Assembly: GCA_033002965.1 (NCBI GenBank)
Contig: JAURVB010012863.1
Span: 147,375 to 211,374 of the forward strand
DNA from: Piper betle
Lineage: Eukaryota > Streptophyta > Magnoliopsida > Piperales > Piperaceae
DNA length: 64,000 nucleotides
Reading direction: 5' to 3'
The translations under genes were made by a program, and so were the position numbers. Of this stretch, positions 1 through 10,594 are shown piece by piece. The notes under the pieces are model-generated. The model was not told where the DNA came from and did no database searches. It saw nothing but the letters and a program-made list of their open reading frames with translations. Each line of letters starts with the position of its first letter. The stretch's first letter is position 1.

Positions 1-2125
1 GTATCTCTAATGTTGAAGGTGTAATCTTCTATATTTCTACATTTTTGTCATTGTCGAGGCTCTCGAGGTTCATCTCTTGGATTTTCACTTTCATTCCTTA
101 TCTTTACTTGTCACTCATGATCCATATGACTAAGCTCAGTGACTAAATTCCTTGAGGCTCCTTCATTCTTTGTTGAAGCTGAAATTCTGTTAAATTCTTC
201 ATATATCAACACTCTTTCAAAGAGTTCTTCAAATATATTGCATTGTAGACCACTTAGGAACCATGCGGCTAATCCAGCATTCATCGTACGTATCTTCACA
301 AGCTCTTTGATATCAGGAGTTTCTTTCATTTGAGATGACATGCTTCTAAAACTCTTCACATATGTAGTAAATTCTTCACCTGACTATCTCTGACATTAAC
401 TTAAATAATCAATCATTATCAGGATCTCCATTGACTGAAAGTGAGTTGTGAACTACTCGATGAGTTCTTTTCATAAACTGATCGATCTAGGTGGGCGGTT
501 GTTGAACCATCTTAGTGCATTGGCACTGAGAGATGCTGGAAATTGTTGTAACTTTAACCTTTCATTTGTTGAGATCGCTCCGCACTCAATCTCGAAGATT
601 GTGATGTGATCTTTAAGATTGCCATCTCCATCAAACTTTGAAAAGGTTGGGCGCTTGTACTTTTCAGGAAAAACTTCTATGCAGACTTCATCAAGGAGTG
701 GTTGGAGGCACTTGGTTGCTTCAGTTGATCTTTTATCTTTCTTTCCGATCAGAGTAGTGATAAGTGTGACTTGTACTTCTATTTTGGATTTCAACTCTTC
801 ATAGCAAAGGTCTGACATTAACACTACTAACATGGTTGGCATTAGGGCTTGTGACTGACTTGCCAACAAAATTGTAACATTAACTGACATTTCACTTGTT
901 GGCATTGTTGGTAGTGCCGCTTGGATCGGCACTGTGGTGGTGATTGATGGTGGGAAGACCATCGATGTAACACCCCAAATCCAGTTCACACTTGTGAACC
1001 GAACCGGTATGTTACAGGCCCCGGTTAGGTCGGCTAACCCGAACCTAACTCATACGGATCCAATCTCGGCGTCTTAAGATGAAGATACAACTCTCAAAGC
1101 ATGGATGAATGCACAAACCCTAACATGGTACTACATGAATGACATGCAATTCAAACACACACCAATACAATTACGATCAAACTCAATGAAAATTCTAAAA
1201 TAAAACGGACAGAATCTCCCCTAAAAGTGCAATTAGGGTCCACCCTGTCAAAACAATATACACTAATATATATGCATATATCAACAATTTTAATCACACA
1301 TAATCTAATATACCGTATATTCATTATAAAACTTGGGCCACACTTCTGCTGCGCACTCTGATCACATCTCACCTCTTGTCATCATGTCTTAGCTTTTCAT
1401 CATGTCATAACATCATATTTTAACAACTAATCATGTCACATCATCATGTTTCAAGCATTTATTCACACCATATAATAATATCATAACACAATATAAACAC
1501 TCAATTGACTGACATGTGTGCAAGCGACAACAATGCTCCTCCGTCCAAATTGGCTCCTCCAACTCGTAATTGTTACCTACATATAGTATAAAAATACGTC
1601 AATAACAAGTGTTACTGGTCTGAAAAATAAAATAACTATAACAAGCTGGCTATGAGAGCAAACTCTCATATGAAAGAAAGCATCATATACTCCACGTGAA
1701 CACTCTGAAGGGCACTACTGAGGAGCCACTGGGCTGCAGACCCGGTAGCATCCCGAACTTACTGATCTGCTGCTGGTACTGTGCCGCTCTCGGCACTTCT
1801 TTTTCAGTACTTCTCGTGAAACTGTATCCTAAGCCCTCTCCTTACCTCCATATTTCTCCTGGCCTTGAGCACAAAGGCCGAGTACTCTCAGGCAGTCGCC
1901 TTTAGTACCCTTTGAACCACAAGTCCGGACATGCGCTGTACTAAACAGTACCCGTTAACCTCCACATTCTCCGGGTGTGAGGAACTCAAACGCGGAGTTG
2001 TCAGGATCCCTCGGGAATGGAACAGTCCGCTGGCACTAATCCAGAGCCCGCTTTGACTGTCACGGCATCCGCTCATGGTACGTGTAGTCGGTTTCTCCAT
2101 CTCTCGTCTCACAGAAAACACGAAA

Positions 2126-2130
<5 letters not shown>

Positions 2131-2156
<26 letters not shown>

Positions 2157-2157
2157 A
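2131..2157. repeat. (AT)n microsatellite inside L1
   Basis: About 13 perfect AT units inside L1. The equivalent place in copies L2, L5 and, more weakly, L4 also carries an AT run, so it is an old feature of this LTR family that varies in length. Confidence 0.9.
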
Positions 2158-2449
2158 GGGCTGGGTAGGGATTTATATAATAGGCCCGAAGGCAACTTGT
2201 GGTGGATCTTGTTTTCGAAATCATCCTCGAGGGATCTCATCCTCGAGGGGTTATTAATCCAGAAATCTGTTCGGCTAGATGGCCCAAGTTAAGTGGGATC
2301 CAATAAAACGCCACTTAACCCGTCCTGCAAATGATAAGATAAACATATAATAGAAAGACGTAAAATAGAGTCGAGTCCTAAACGGACCTGGTAGAAGCTC
2401 CAAGCGTGTCATCGCGCCTAGGCGGCAAGCTCCTACTCCGTACCTACAC

Positions 2450-3353
2450 CATGGTTGCATAAATCGGAATCGGAATCGGAATCGGTTTTCCAGTGAATCG
2501 GAATCGGAATCGGAATCGGTCTGAATCGGCCAGGAATCGGTTCAGTTGAATCGGTCCAAATTAATTTAATCAGTTATATATAATAATTTGACAATTTATA
2601 ATATAAATATATTAAAATTAAGTATTGATGTTATTTTGATATTATTCTGTGTATTATAGTTTTTGATATTTTTAAATATTTTTTAAGATTTTTTTAAATT
2701 ATTTCGAATTAATTATTATTTTTGACTCGAGTTAGACTCGAGTCAACTTTTAATTACAAGAATGCCACCGTGCGATTTTTACCCCCGCCGCCACCGGCGG
2801 CCCGGTCGGCGGCGAGTCTCGCGGCGGCGATGTCGGCAGCCGGTCGATGTCGGCAGCCGGCCGGACGAACCGTCGGCGGCCCGGAGCCGGCGGCGGAGTC
2901 GGCGGCGATTCGTGCGTGCCCGATTCGGTCCGGCCACGGGTGGGCGGCGACGTTGCGAGGTCGGCGGCGAGGTCGGCAGCCCGGTCGGCGGCGAGCGCGG
3001 AGTCGGGGCCGCACGGCGGAGGCGGAAACCGGGCGGCGGCGGGCGGACGAGCGGCGGCGGTGTCGGGGAGCGGGTTTGATTTTAGGTTTTTAAAATCCAA
3101 ATTACCATTTTACCCATGCTTAAATAATTTAATAAAAATCATACCTAGGGTATTTTGGTAATTTCCTAAAAACCGATTCCGATTTAAATCGGCCGATTCC
3201 GATTCCGATTTAAATCGGTCGGAATCGGCCGAACTCGGCCGATTCCGGGCCGATTCGGGGCCGCCCGATTCGGCCTCGAAATCGGATCGGCGCGACGCCG
3301 ATCCGATGAAATCGGCCGATTCCGCACGGAATCGGCCGATTTCTGCAACCAGG
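2450..3353. mobile_element. hAT-like MITE with GC-rich core, copy A1
   Basis: Ends are CATGGTTGCA and TGCAACCAGG, a short terminal inverted repeat. It is flanked by the perfect 8-bp duplication acctacac (2442-2449 and 3354-3361), as expected for hAT transposition. Both subterminal regions are made of repeated GAATCGG/CCGATTC units. The middle has an AT-rich part and then a CGG-rich core (about 2760-3080) whose long open frames lack protein-like features. No transposase is present. A related copy lies at 58308-59152. It is inserted in L1 at a sequence that reads uninterrupted in the other L copies. Confidence 0.85.
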
Positions 3354-5526
3354 ACCTACACATCAAAACTAAATACTAACGCCCGCTAACTAAATGATGA
3401 ATCACACACAATGACCGTCAATCAACAATCAAATAATCATAAATATGAAAATAATTCTAACTAATATTATTCATACCAATTTTACTGTGTTTTTCCTAAG
3501 TTACATCGTACCCGATTAACATGCTCAAATTTACTTTACATCATCAGATCACTTAATATTTACTCATTACCAATCATATCATACATATCATTACTTCTTT
3601 CATGCTCAGACTTCTATCATGGGAATCACTCAATCCTATCATGTTGTGCTAACAATCATCATCAATTTTAAATAATCAAATCGGAGGTAATTATACCTCA
3701 CATCGTCGGCAATCGGCGACGGCTAGGGTTCCGTTGCGTGTCTCGGAGCTCGAATTCGGCACTCCTCGGCGTCCGACGTTCGATCGGGCTCGACTGGGTG
3801 AGCCCCGCGGAAGATCCGGTGAATTCCGGCGAATTCCAGAAATTCCAGTTTTCCGACGGTTTTCGGCGGTTTTCTGGCAGCTTCCGGCGGTTTTCCAGCG
3901 ACAGTCGCCGGCGGCGTCTACTGGCCGGAAAAGTGGTCGTGTTGGGTACCCTTGGAACCGGCTCGGCGAGCCCGACTCATCTACGAGGTCGACGCGGCCA
4001 ACGGAGGTAACGGCTCGCCGGAAAAAGCATAAAACAGAGCGGCGGCGATGGGAGAAGAATCTGGCCGATCTGGGCGGCGCTGGCCTCCGTTCCGGTCGGG
4101 GAAGGTCACTGGGCGGTCGATGGTGCTGAGGCGACCCCCTGATCGTGGCGGCGACAGTCACCGGCGGCAAAATTGGCGACGCGACCGAAACTTAGCCGCG
4201 GCGCTAGGCACGGCGATTCCGGCGTCACGGCGGCCTGGCAGCGGCCGGGGCTGGTCGGGCGGCACGACAACACTGCAGCGTGGGCCTGGCGACGACGATC
4301 GGCGGCAGGCCGACGTCGACGGCGGTGGCGGCGTGGCTAGGGTTTGGATGGGAAGGGAGGAAGAAAGGTCGGGGGTGGAGAAGAAATGGTTGGGTGGCAA
4401 ACTTGTAATTAAGACTTGACTCGTCTCCGGCTCGAGTTAAGTATAATAACTAAGTCGTATTAAATCCTAAAAAAAATTCATAAAAATCGGGAAAAATCCC
4501 ATAAAATCAAACAAATACCAAACATCGTAATGATATGCTCTAGAACTATCAACCCACCCAAACTGCCCGTAACGCGTCCTAACGCGATAAACGGCCTAAA
4601 ACTAATTCTACGATCCACTATATATAAAAATAAAAAAATGACTGGCATACTCTCACATATTCTGATAACTCATTCTGTTTTGCTGTGTTCATGACATTAT
4701 CATCATATACTTGGGTACGCATGACCCTCATAGCTCATACACGCGACCGGCGTCGGCTCAGTACACGTGTCCTAAAACTGACTCAACTCGAAAAATAATG
4801 GTCGACCTGACCGGTTCTGAATATAAAACCCTAACTCGAATCGTGGGTTTTACAATCAAAGATGCTTGATGGGAGCATGCAAGGTCATGCCACTAGTATG
4901 GGTATGGCGACAAGTAGTATGGTGGCTGTGGAAGCCACATAGAGTGAGAAAGCAGACAAGGCTTGCTCCTACTTGGTTGATGTAGCTGGTTGTGCTGCAG
5001 CCAAATCTATTCAGGATGTGAAGTTGATGTTGTAGATGCTTGGTGGGTGGACTCAAGTTGAAATCAAAGAAAAATTGTTAATTTCACGAGGGATGTTGGC
5101 TTGATCCCTCAATGTTGTGGTGGTTATTTCTGTAGCTGGGAGTAAAGTTGATACAATCGGATTTGTGGAGGTTGAAGATATCTGTTTGGCCTCCAGGGGT
5201 TGGTCTAATGTTGGACATTGCGTGGATGGTTGTGTAACACTCCAAATCCAGTCCACGCTCGAGAACCAAACTGGAATGTCACTGGTCCCGATTAGGTCGG
5301 CTAATCCGAACCCAATCATGCAGATCTACTCTCGGCATATCGAGATGGAAGATTTTTATCGCTATACATGGATGAATGCACAAAACCCTAACATGTTACT
5401 ACATGAATGACATGACAACTAGTTTACCACACAAAATAAGCATGATAAAGTCGATAAAAATTTTGAAAATAGAATGAACAAAATTTCCCTTAAAAGTGCA
5501 ATTAAGGTCCACCCTGTCAAATCAAC

Positions 5527-5529
<3 letters not shown>

Positions 5530-5562
<33 letters not shown>
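5530..5562. repeat. (AT)n microsatellite inside L2
   Basis: Perfect AT dinucleotide run of about 16 units near the start of L2. Confidence 0.9.
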
Positions 5563-5564
<2 letters not shown>

Positions 5565-6059
5565 CGCATTGATATTCGCATAAAATTCTAATATGCCACG
5601 TAATTTATTCTAAATCTTGGGTCTCAACCCATCTGCGCATTCTAATTACTTTTCACATCATATGAATTCAATTGTTATACCTTACATCACATAATTCTTA
5701 ATATATGACAACATAACTAAATATTAACCCTCTATCACCTGACATGTGTGTAAGAGGTGTCACTGCTCCTCTGTCCAGGTTGGTTCATCTTACTCATGAT
5801 CATCACCTACATATATAATAAAAATACATCAGTAATGAGTGTTATTGGTCCAAAACATAACTAATATCAAACTGGCTATGAAATAAAACTCTCATATGAA
5901 AGAAAACATCGTGAAATCTTTGAGGGCATCTATTAAATTGAAATCATCTTTAACTAAACTGATTTGCTGTTGCCGATGCCTCTCTCGGCATTTTCTCATT
6001 TCTCTTTCTGGTCCCTTGAGACTACTGTCATATCCTAAGCCCTTTTTTCTTACTTTTAT

Positions 6060-6350
6060 ACCCACTTGTGTAGCATAGTTGTCGATATTTTTGGCTTCGA
6101 CCGACACATGCCACTTGCATAGCCTGGTTGTTGACGGCTTTGACTAGCACATGCTGCTAACATAACATGGTTGTCGGTATTCCCGGCATCGACTAGCACA
6201 TGCCACTCGCATATCATGGTTATCGACGGATTCGATTGGTACATATGGTTGTCAAAATTCCTGGCTTCGACCGGCACATGCCACTTGCGTAGCATGGTTG
6301 TCGACAACTTCGACTGGCACATGCTTGCTCGCGTAGTACGGTTATCGAAA
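6060..6350. repeat. Minisatellite of 43-49 bp units inside L2
   Basis: About six diverged head-to-tail units, each with CACATGCCACTTGCGTAGCA-like sequence, then GGTTGTCGA and a GGCTTCGAC block. Other L copies have only one corresponding segment (for example 43530-43575 on the opposite strand in L4), so the array arose by local expansion within this copy. Units differ by several substitutions and one is partly deleted. Confidence 0.75.
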
Positions 6351-7247
6351 ATTGTGAAAACTATATATATATATATCTTGGTAGGGATTTATATAATAGG
6401 CCCGAAGGCATCTTGTGGTGGATCTTGTTTTCAAAAACATACTCGAGGGATCTCATCCTCGAGGGTTATTAATCCGGAAAACTATTTGACTAAATGGCCC
6501 GAGCTAAGTGGGATCCAATAAAACACCATTCAACTTGTCCTACAATTTGTAAAAATTAAATCACGATAGAATAGAACAATAAATCAGTGGTGAATCCTAA
6601 ACAGACGTGGTAGAAGCTCCAAGCGTGTCTTAACACCTAAACGGTGAGTGATTACTCCGTACCTAATCGTCAGTCATGCGGTGACAACGATGAGGTTGTG
6701 GCCGGCTTGAGTGAGGATCGTGAGGGAAAAAAGAAGGGAGAAAAAGAAAAAGGAAGTTGGGTGAGAAGGATGGTGGTGGCTGAATGATGACAATGTTAAA
6801 AGTGTGGAATATATAGCTATCAGGGGAAAGAAAATGAGTGGTCAATGAGAAAAATGAATGGTCAGTGAGAAAAATGAATGGTCATCTTACGTAATGGTCG
6901 TCTCATAATTAAAAATTAACTCGACTAAAAATAATGGTTGAACCAACCGGTTCAGATTATAAAACTCTGATTCGAATCACAGGTTTTACAAGTTGTCTTC
7001 TCTTCTCAATGAGCTCCCGGTTGAAGAACTAGCCCATTGCATCTAGGCATGCACTTGTTGCATCATATGCTCAATTTGTTGCATCCGCTCTTAACTTTGG
7101 CGAAATCTCTCTTCAATTCCTTGATTTTGTACTTGTCTTCAACTTAGTTGATTTGCTGGCGTCAAAAGCACTTGTCCAACTTCTAACATTTGCTTCATCT
7201 CCTCATTCCTTCTTGGACTTTGACTATTTTCTTCTCGTCTAAGCATG

Positions 7248-10013
7248 GGTTTGGTGAGTGATTCTTCCTTAATTTCCCTTGTTCAAAACTACTTCGAGCT
7301 GTTGGATTCTTTCGCGCACATTTCTAGCTATGTGTTGGCTTGCTTCCATGTTCACTTCAAATTGGCTTTGCCTTCCTTGAGTTCATACACCATTCTTCTT
7401 GCTTGCACAAACTTCTTTAAAAAGCACATGTACTTTATAGCTGGTCCCCAAAATATGTTTCGGCATGGGATTAACCCCCCCCCCTCACTCGAATCACGTC
7501 TTCACTTCTAGTCAGGTTAAAGGGTTTGGTGGGACCAAAGGCTCCCTTGCCGTGCAAAGAAATTGTGCGAGTTAAATAAAAATAACACCACGAGCGAGGA
7601 ATACACGCCTAAGAGATTTTTACATGGTTCCTTAGGGTTCAATTCAAATACCTAAATCAGTTCACGCTGAGATTGATACTCACAATCTACTATTTCTTCT
7701 TTGATTTTATAATTTACACAAAAAAGTGAATTTTGTCGCCTTTTTAATTGATCCACCTTTGAGAATTCCAATGCCCTAGTTCATCCTCTTTCTGTCTTTA
7801 AATCTTCAAAATAACCTCACCACTGCATCTGAAACGTCTAAAACTGGAAAGCCTTCAAATTATTTTTGGAATGATAATAGACTAAACAAGACCGTTTCAG
7901 ATTGGTTCAAATCAGGAAAATGCTAGACCGGGCCGGGTGGCGTGGGCAAGCTTTTGCATATTTTTAGGTGGGCTTGGTTGTAGGTGGCACATGCTGCACC
8001 AGTTCAAATATGGGTTGCAGCTCTAGATCTTAGGTGATCCGTTCATTGGGTAGCTTCACAAGTTGCGAATCTGGTTGCGGCTTTGGCAAGACTTGCGAAT
8101 GTAGACAGTAGTACACAGGTACTACAAACTCGGCTACGACGGCAGTGCAACAACGGCTTTGGTGTCTCCTACGACGGCATTCCCTGGCAGTGATCGCCCA
8201 GATTGGTAGATATTAGACTGGTGAGGGGATTAGCAGTGTTACAACGGTCTATGGTGGCACCGGCAAGCAACGGTGGCAATGGAAAATTCCAGCGGTGATG
8301 ATTGTCGACCTATACTTTGTCTCTGTTTTCTAGTGACAGATGAGGCTTGATGCAGCGGGACTCTATTTGGGTTTGTTGCCGGAGACAATGGCGATCGATT
8401 GGAGGTGGCGGCTTGTCCTCCAGTGGCTCCAGTCGGTCGAACAGAGGCTTGAAGGATGGCGACTTGTAGGTTATGCACAGCTCCGAGCAAGACTCTTTTG
8501 GGTGGTTTTCCGGCGATTGGTGACTCTTCCGGCGGTCTTGACTCAGCTTTGTTGATGGTGTTGAGGAGAGTCTGGTGGCAGTGTCGGTCTGTCGTCGACA
8601 GTGTGGCCTGGCCGAACAAAGGTCTACAAGTTTGTGGCTTTCTATTCTTCCTTACTCCAATCTGCACCTTCCTTTCAAAATTCTGATGATGGTGGCATTG
8701 AAATCAGGCATGACTCCACCCAAAACTGAAGATCGCTTTGTTGGCTTCACTTTGGACACCAAGGTTGGGCTGTGAACGGCCGGTGTTGGTCAGAAAAGAG
8801 CCATGAAATCATCTCTTCGTGGCATTTTTCTGCTTCAAACTCCTCTGTTTTCAACTGTCAAAGAGAAAAATCACTTTTGGGGTAGATTTATTGCGGCAAT
8901 GTGGTGATGAATAGCTTGACTCCAAGATAATCTTTAGAAGTGATGGTGATCAACAAGCGGAGCACGTGGGTGGGATGACAGTGTCTGCAACTTCTTATAA
9001 GCTCTCTAGGAGGTAAGCAATGAATAGGAAAGGTGGTCCTTTTGTCCTTGTTGGGTAGCAACAATGGGATGGGGGTTCACCGAAACGATTCTTCAGCGAG
9101 GGGCTCATCCCCTTCTCTCCTTTTCCTACTTCTTTTTGTTCTCTCTTTTTTCTTTCAAGGTGCTAGCCCTCCTTTTCTTCATGTTAATATGGTATTTTTA
9201 TAAAACTTCCATCACCTGTACATGTCGTGATTAAGGTCATTGAATCCTCACCTACCCTACTATTTTTTATTCCTCATTTTAAGTCCTCAAAATCATCATC
9301 AGCCATTCTTATCTTCTTCCTTTGATTTTGGAACCACCGTGGACTATTTATGATGATTAACTGTGAAGGCATGGGCTCACTCAGTGGGTTCGATCACATA
9401 GTTCAGACGAACAAACCTATATGAGAAGGCACACAAAAAGCTTTAAAAAATATGATGGCCAAACAACATAATAAACACAAATGAAAGATTAAAAAAAAGA
9501 TAACAATGCATAATGAATTTAACCATTAATAACAAATCTTAACCAAAATAAAAAGTACATATTGTTTGGTAAAATGCCAGTTAATCAGCATATAATTGAA
9601 GATTAGTACAAGAATGATTAAATATTAAATGAACTATGCATAATTAGATAAGTCATAAACAGATCATAATCACATTAATAACACAACCATTTCATCAAGA
9701 AAACAGGTTAAATAGCTTATTCGTGAATAACATTTACATAATGGAAATATTACCCCTTTAAAAAAATCAACTAGCTAAATTAAAGTACTAACAAAGAGTA
9801 TAAATCAACACAATATAAAGGAAAACGAAGTAGTTATTATCCTCTCAAAACTACATGTTTTAAGTTATCAATTGCTACAAAAATATAACTGCAAAATCTT
9901 TACAACAGCACTTTACATTAAATCGAAGTCTTATATGTATGTTTGAATTGCTACATAATATATTTATCAATGAATTGTAAATGGAAACTGTCTTTATTTC
10001 TTATCCACAACTA
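7248..10013. other. Noncoding stretch, probably LTR and leader of the gag element
   Basis: No gene is recognised. It lies upstream of the minus-strand gag start, where the 5' LTR and primer-binding site should be. It contains a C-run (about 7478) and gene-poor mixed sequence to about 9360, then AT-rich DNA. Open frames at 8239-8775 have no recognisable domain. I could not find paired LTR ends or a clear tRNA-complementary site. Confidence 0.35.
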
Positions 10014-10594
10014 GGGGTGGGCATACTTCGGTTAGACCCGAAGCAATCGACCAAACCGAACCAACACCCGATCGAACTGAACCGAAATTATCAATTCGGT
10101 TTGGTTTTAAAAATATTTGATTCGGGTCGATTTTAATATTGGGGAACCGAACCCATTATAAGGAAATTCAGTTCGAAATCAAACTGAACCTAAATCGACC
10201 AAAAATCCATTTTCTTTTAAAAAACATTAATATTCATGTTTAATGTGGGTTATTATTAGTTTATTTTAATTTATTTATAATTTATTTTAGATATTTAATA
10301 TAATATCTATGTAAAGAATATTTTTTTAATATGATTATGATGGTTAAATCATGTTTACATTTGATTTATTATCAAACCTATAATTAATTTTAATATGTCT
10401 ATTATAATTTTTATTTTTTGGAGCTAAACCGAATAAAACCGAACCAAACCAACCAAAGTTTTTATGCTGATTTCAGTTTGGTTTAGGGGGAGATCGGGTT
10501 CGGTTTGGTTCCAGAACCAACTACTGAATGCTAGTTCGGTAGTTAGGTTTGATTCCAGAACCAACCACTGAAAGCTAGTTCGGTTTGGTACATT
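10014..10594. other. Possible MITE fragment rich in AACCGAA/TTCGGTT units
   Basis: Begins CTAGGGGTGGGCA, a start seen in many plant hAT-type nonautonomous elements, and contains many AACCGAA and TTCGGTTTGG units in both orientations. The second end is not visible, because L3 is inserted at 10595 and the sequence after L3 carries only a short related piece. Treat as a probable truncated element. Confidence 0.4.

Larger units (their letters stand above)
966..4854 (+). mobile_element. Solo LTR-like element, copy L1
   Basis: Starts TGTAACACCCC and ends GGGTTTTACA, so it has the TG...CA termini of an LTR. It is flanked by atcga (961-965) and atcaa (4855-4859), a decayed 5-bp target duplication. 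No coding domain is visible. Without the nested MITE it is about 3.0 kb. It shares ordered blocks with four other copies here: a CTCATATGAAAG motif, a GGATCCCTCGGGAATGG block, a CTCATCCTCGAGG block, a GGTAGAAGCTCCAAG block and a CG-rich part at about 3680-4420. TGTAACACCC ends and large LTRs are common in plant Del/Tekay-type chromoviruses (family knowledge), so a solo LTR of that kind is likely. It interrupts the gag remnant. Confidence 0.75.
5233..6990 (+). mobile_element. Solo LTR-like element, copy L2 (short form)
   Basis: Begins TGTAACACTCC and ends AGGTTTTACA, flanked by ggttg (5228-5232) and agttg (6991-6995), a 4/5 match to a target duplication. It follows L1 block for block, but lacks most of the CG-rich interior, so it is only 1.76 kb, and it has gained a minisatellite at 6060-6350. 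It interrupts the same gag remnant as L1 and in the same orientation. Confidence 0.7.
1..7247 (-). mobile_element. Degraded Ty3/gypsy gag region, split by two LTR insertions
   Basis: Minus-strand remains of a retrotransposon gag gene run from an ATG at 7247 down past the window start, in three pieces (7247-6991, 5232-4855, 965-1) separated by the two LTR-like elements described below. The first piece encodes a Gln/Glu-rich N-terminus with at least three stop codons. The third piece (about 470-965) carries a gag-core signature with KFDGDGN, later ALRWFNN followed by RPPRSI, and 111-359 continues it with an FEELFERVLIYEEF stretch typical of gypsy gag. This domain order resembles Tat/Athila-type elements by family knowledge. 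The gene is dead: it has stops, shifts and two insertions. Its 5' LTR should lie above 7247, but I could not fix its ends. Confidence 0.7.

Noticed and set aside
2722..3161. Several overlapping 86-123-codon frames on both strands
   Set aside because: They fall in the CGG-rich core of a MITE, are Arg/Gly/Ala/Pro-rich in every frame and show no conserved motif.
6060..6350. CRISPR-like regular repeats
   Set aside because: Units are diverged, contiguous without unique spacers, and lie in a plant retrotransposon LTR; it is a minisatellite.
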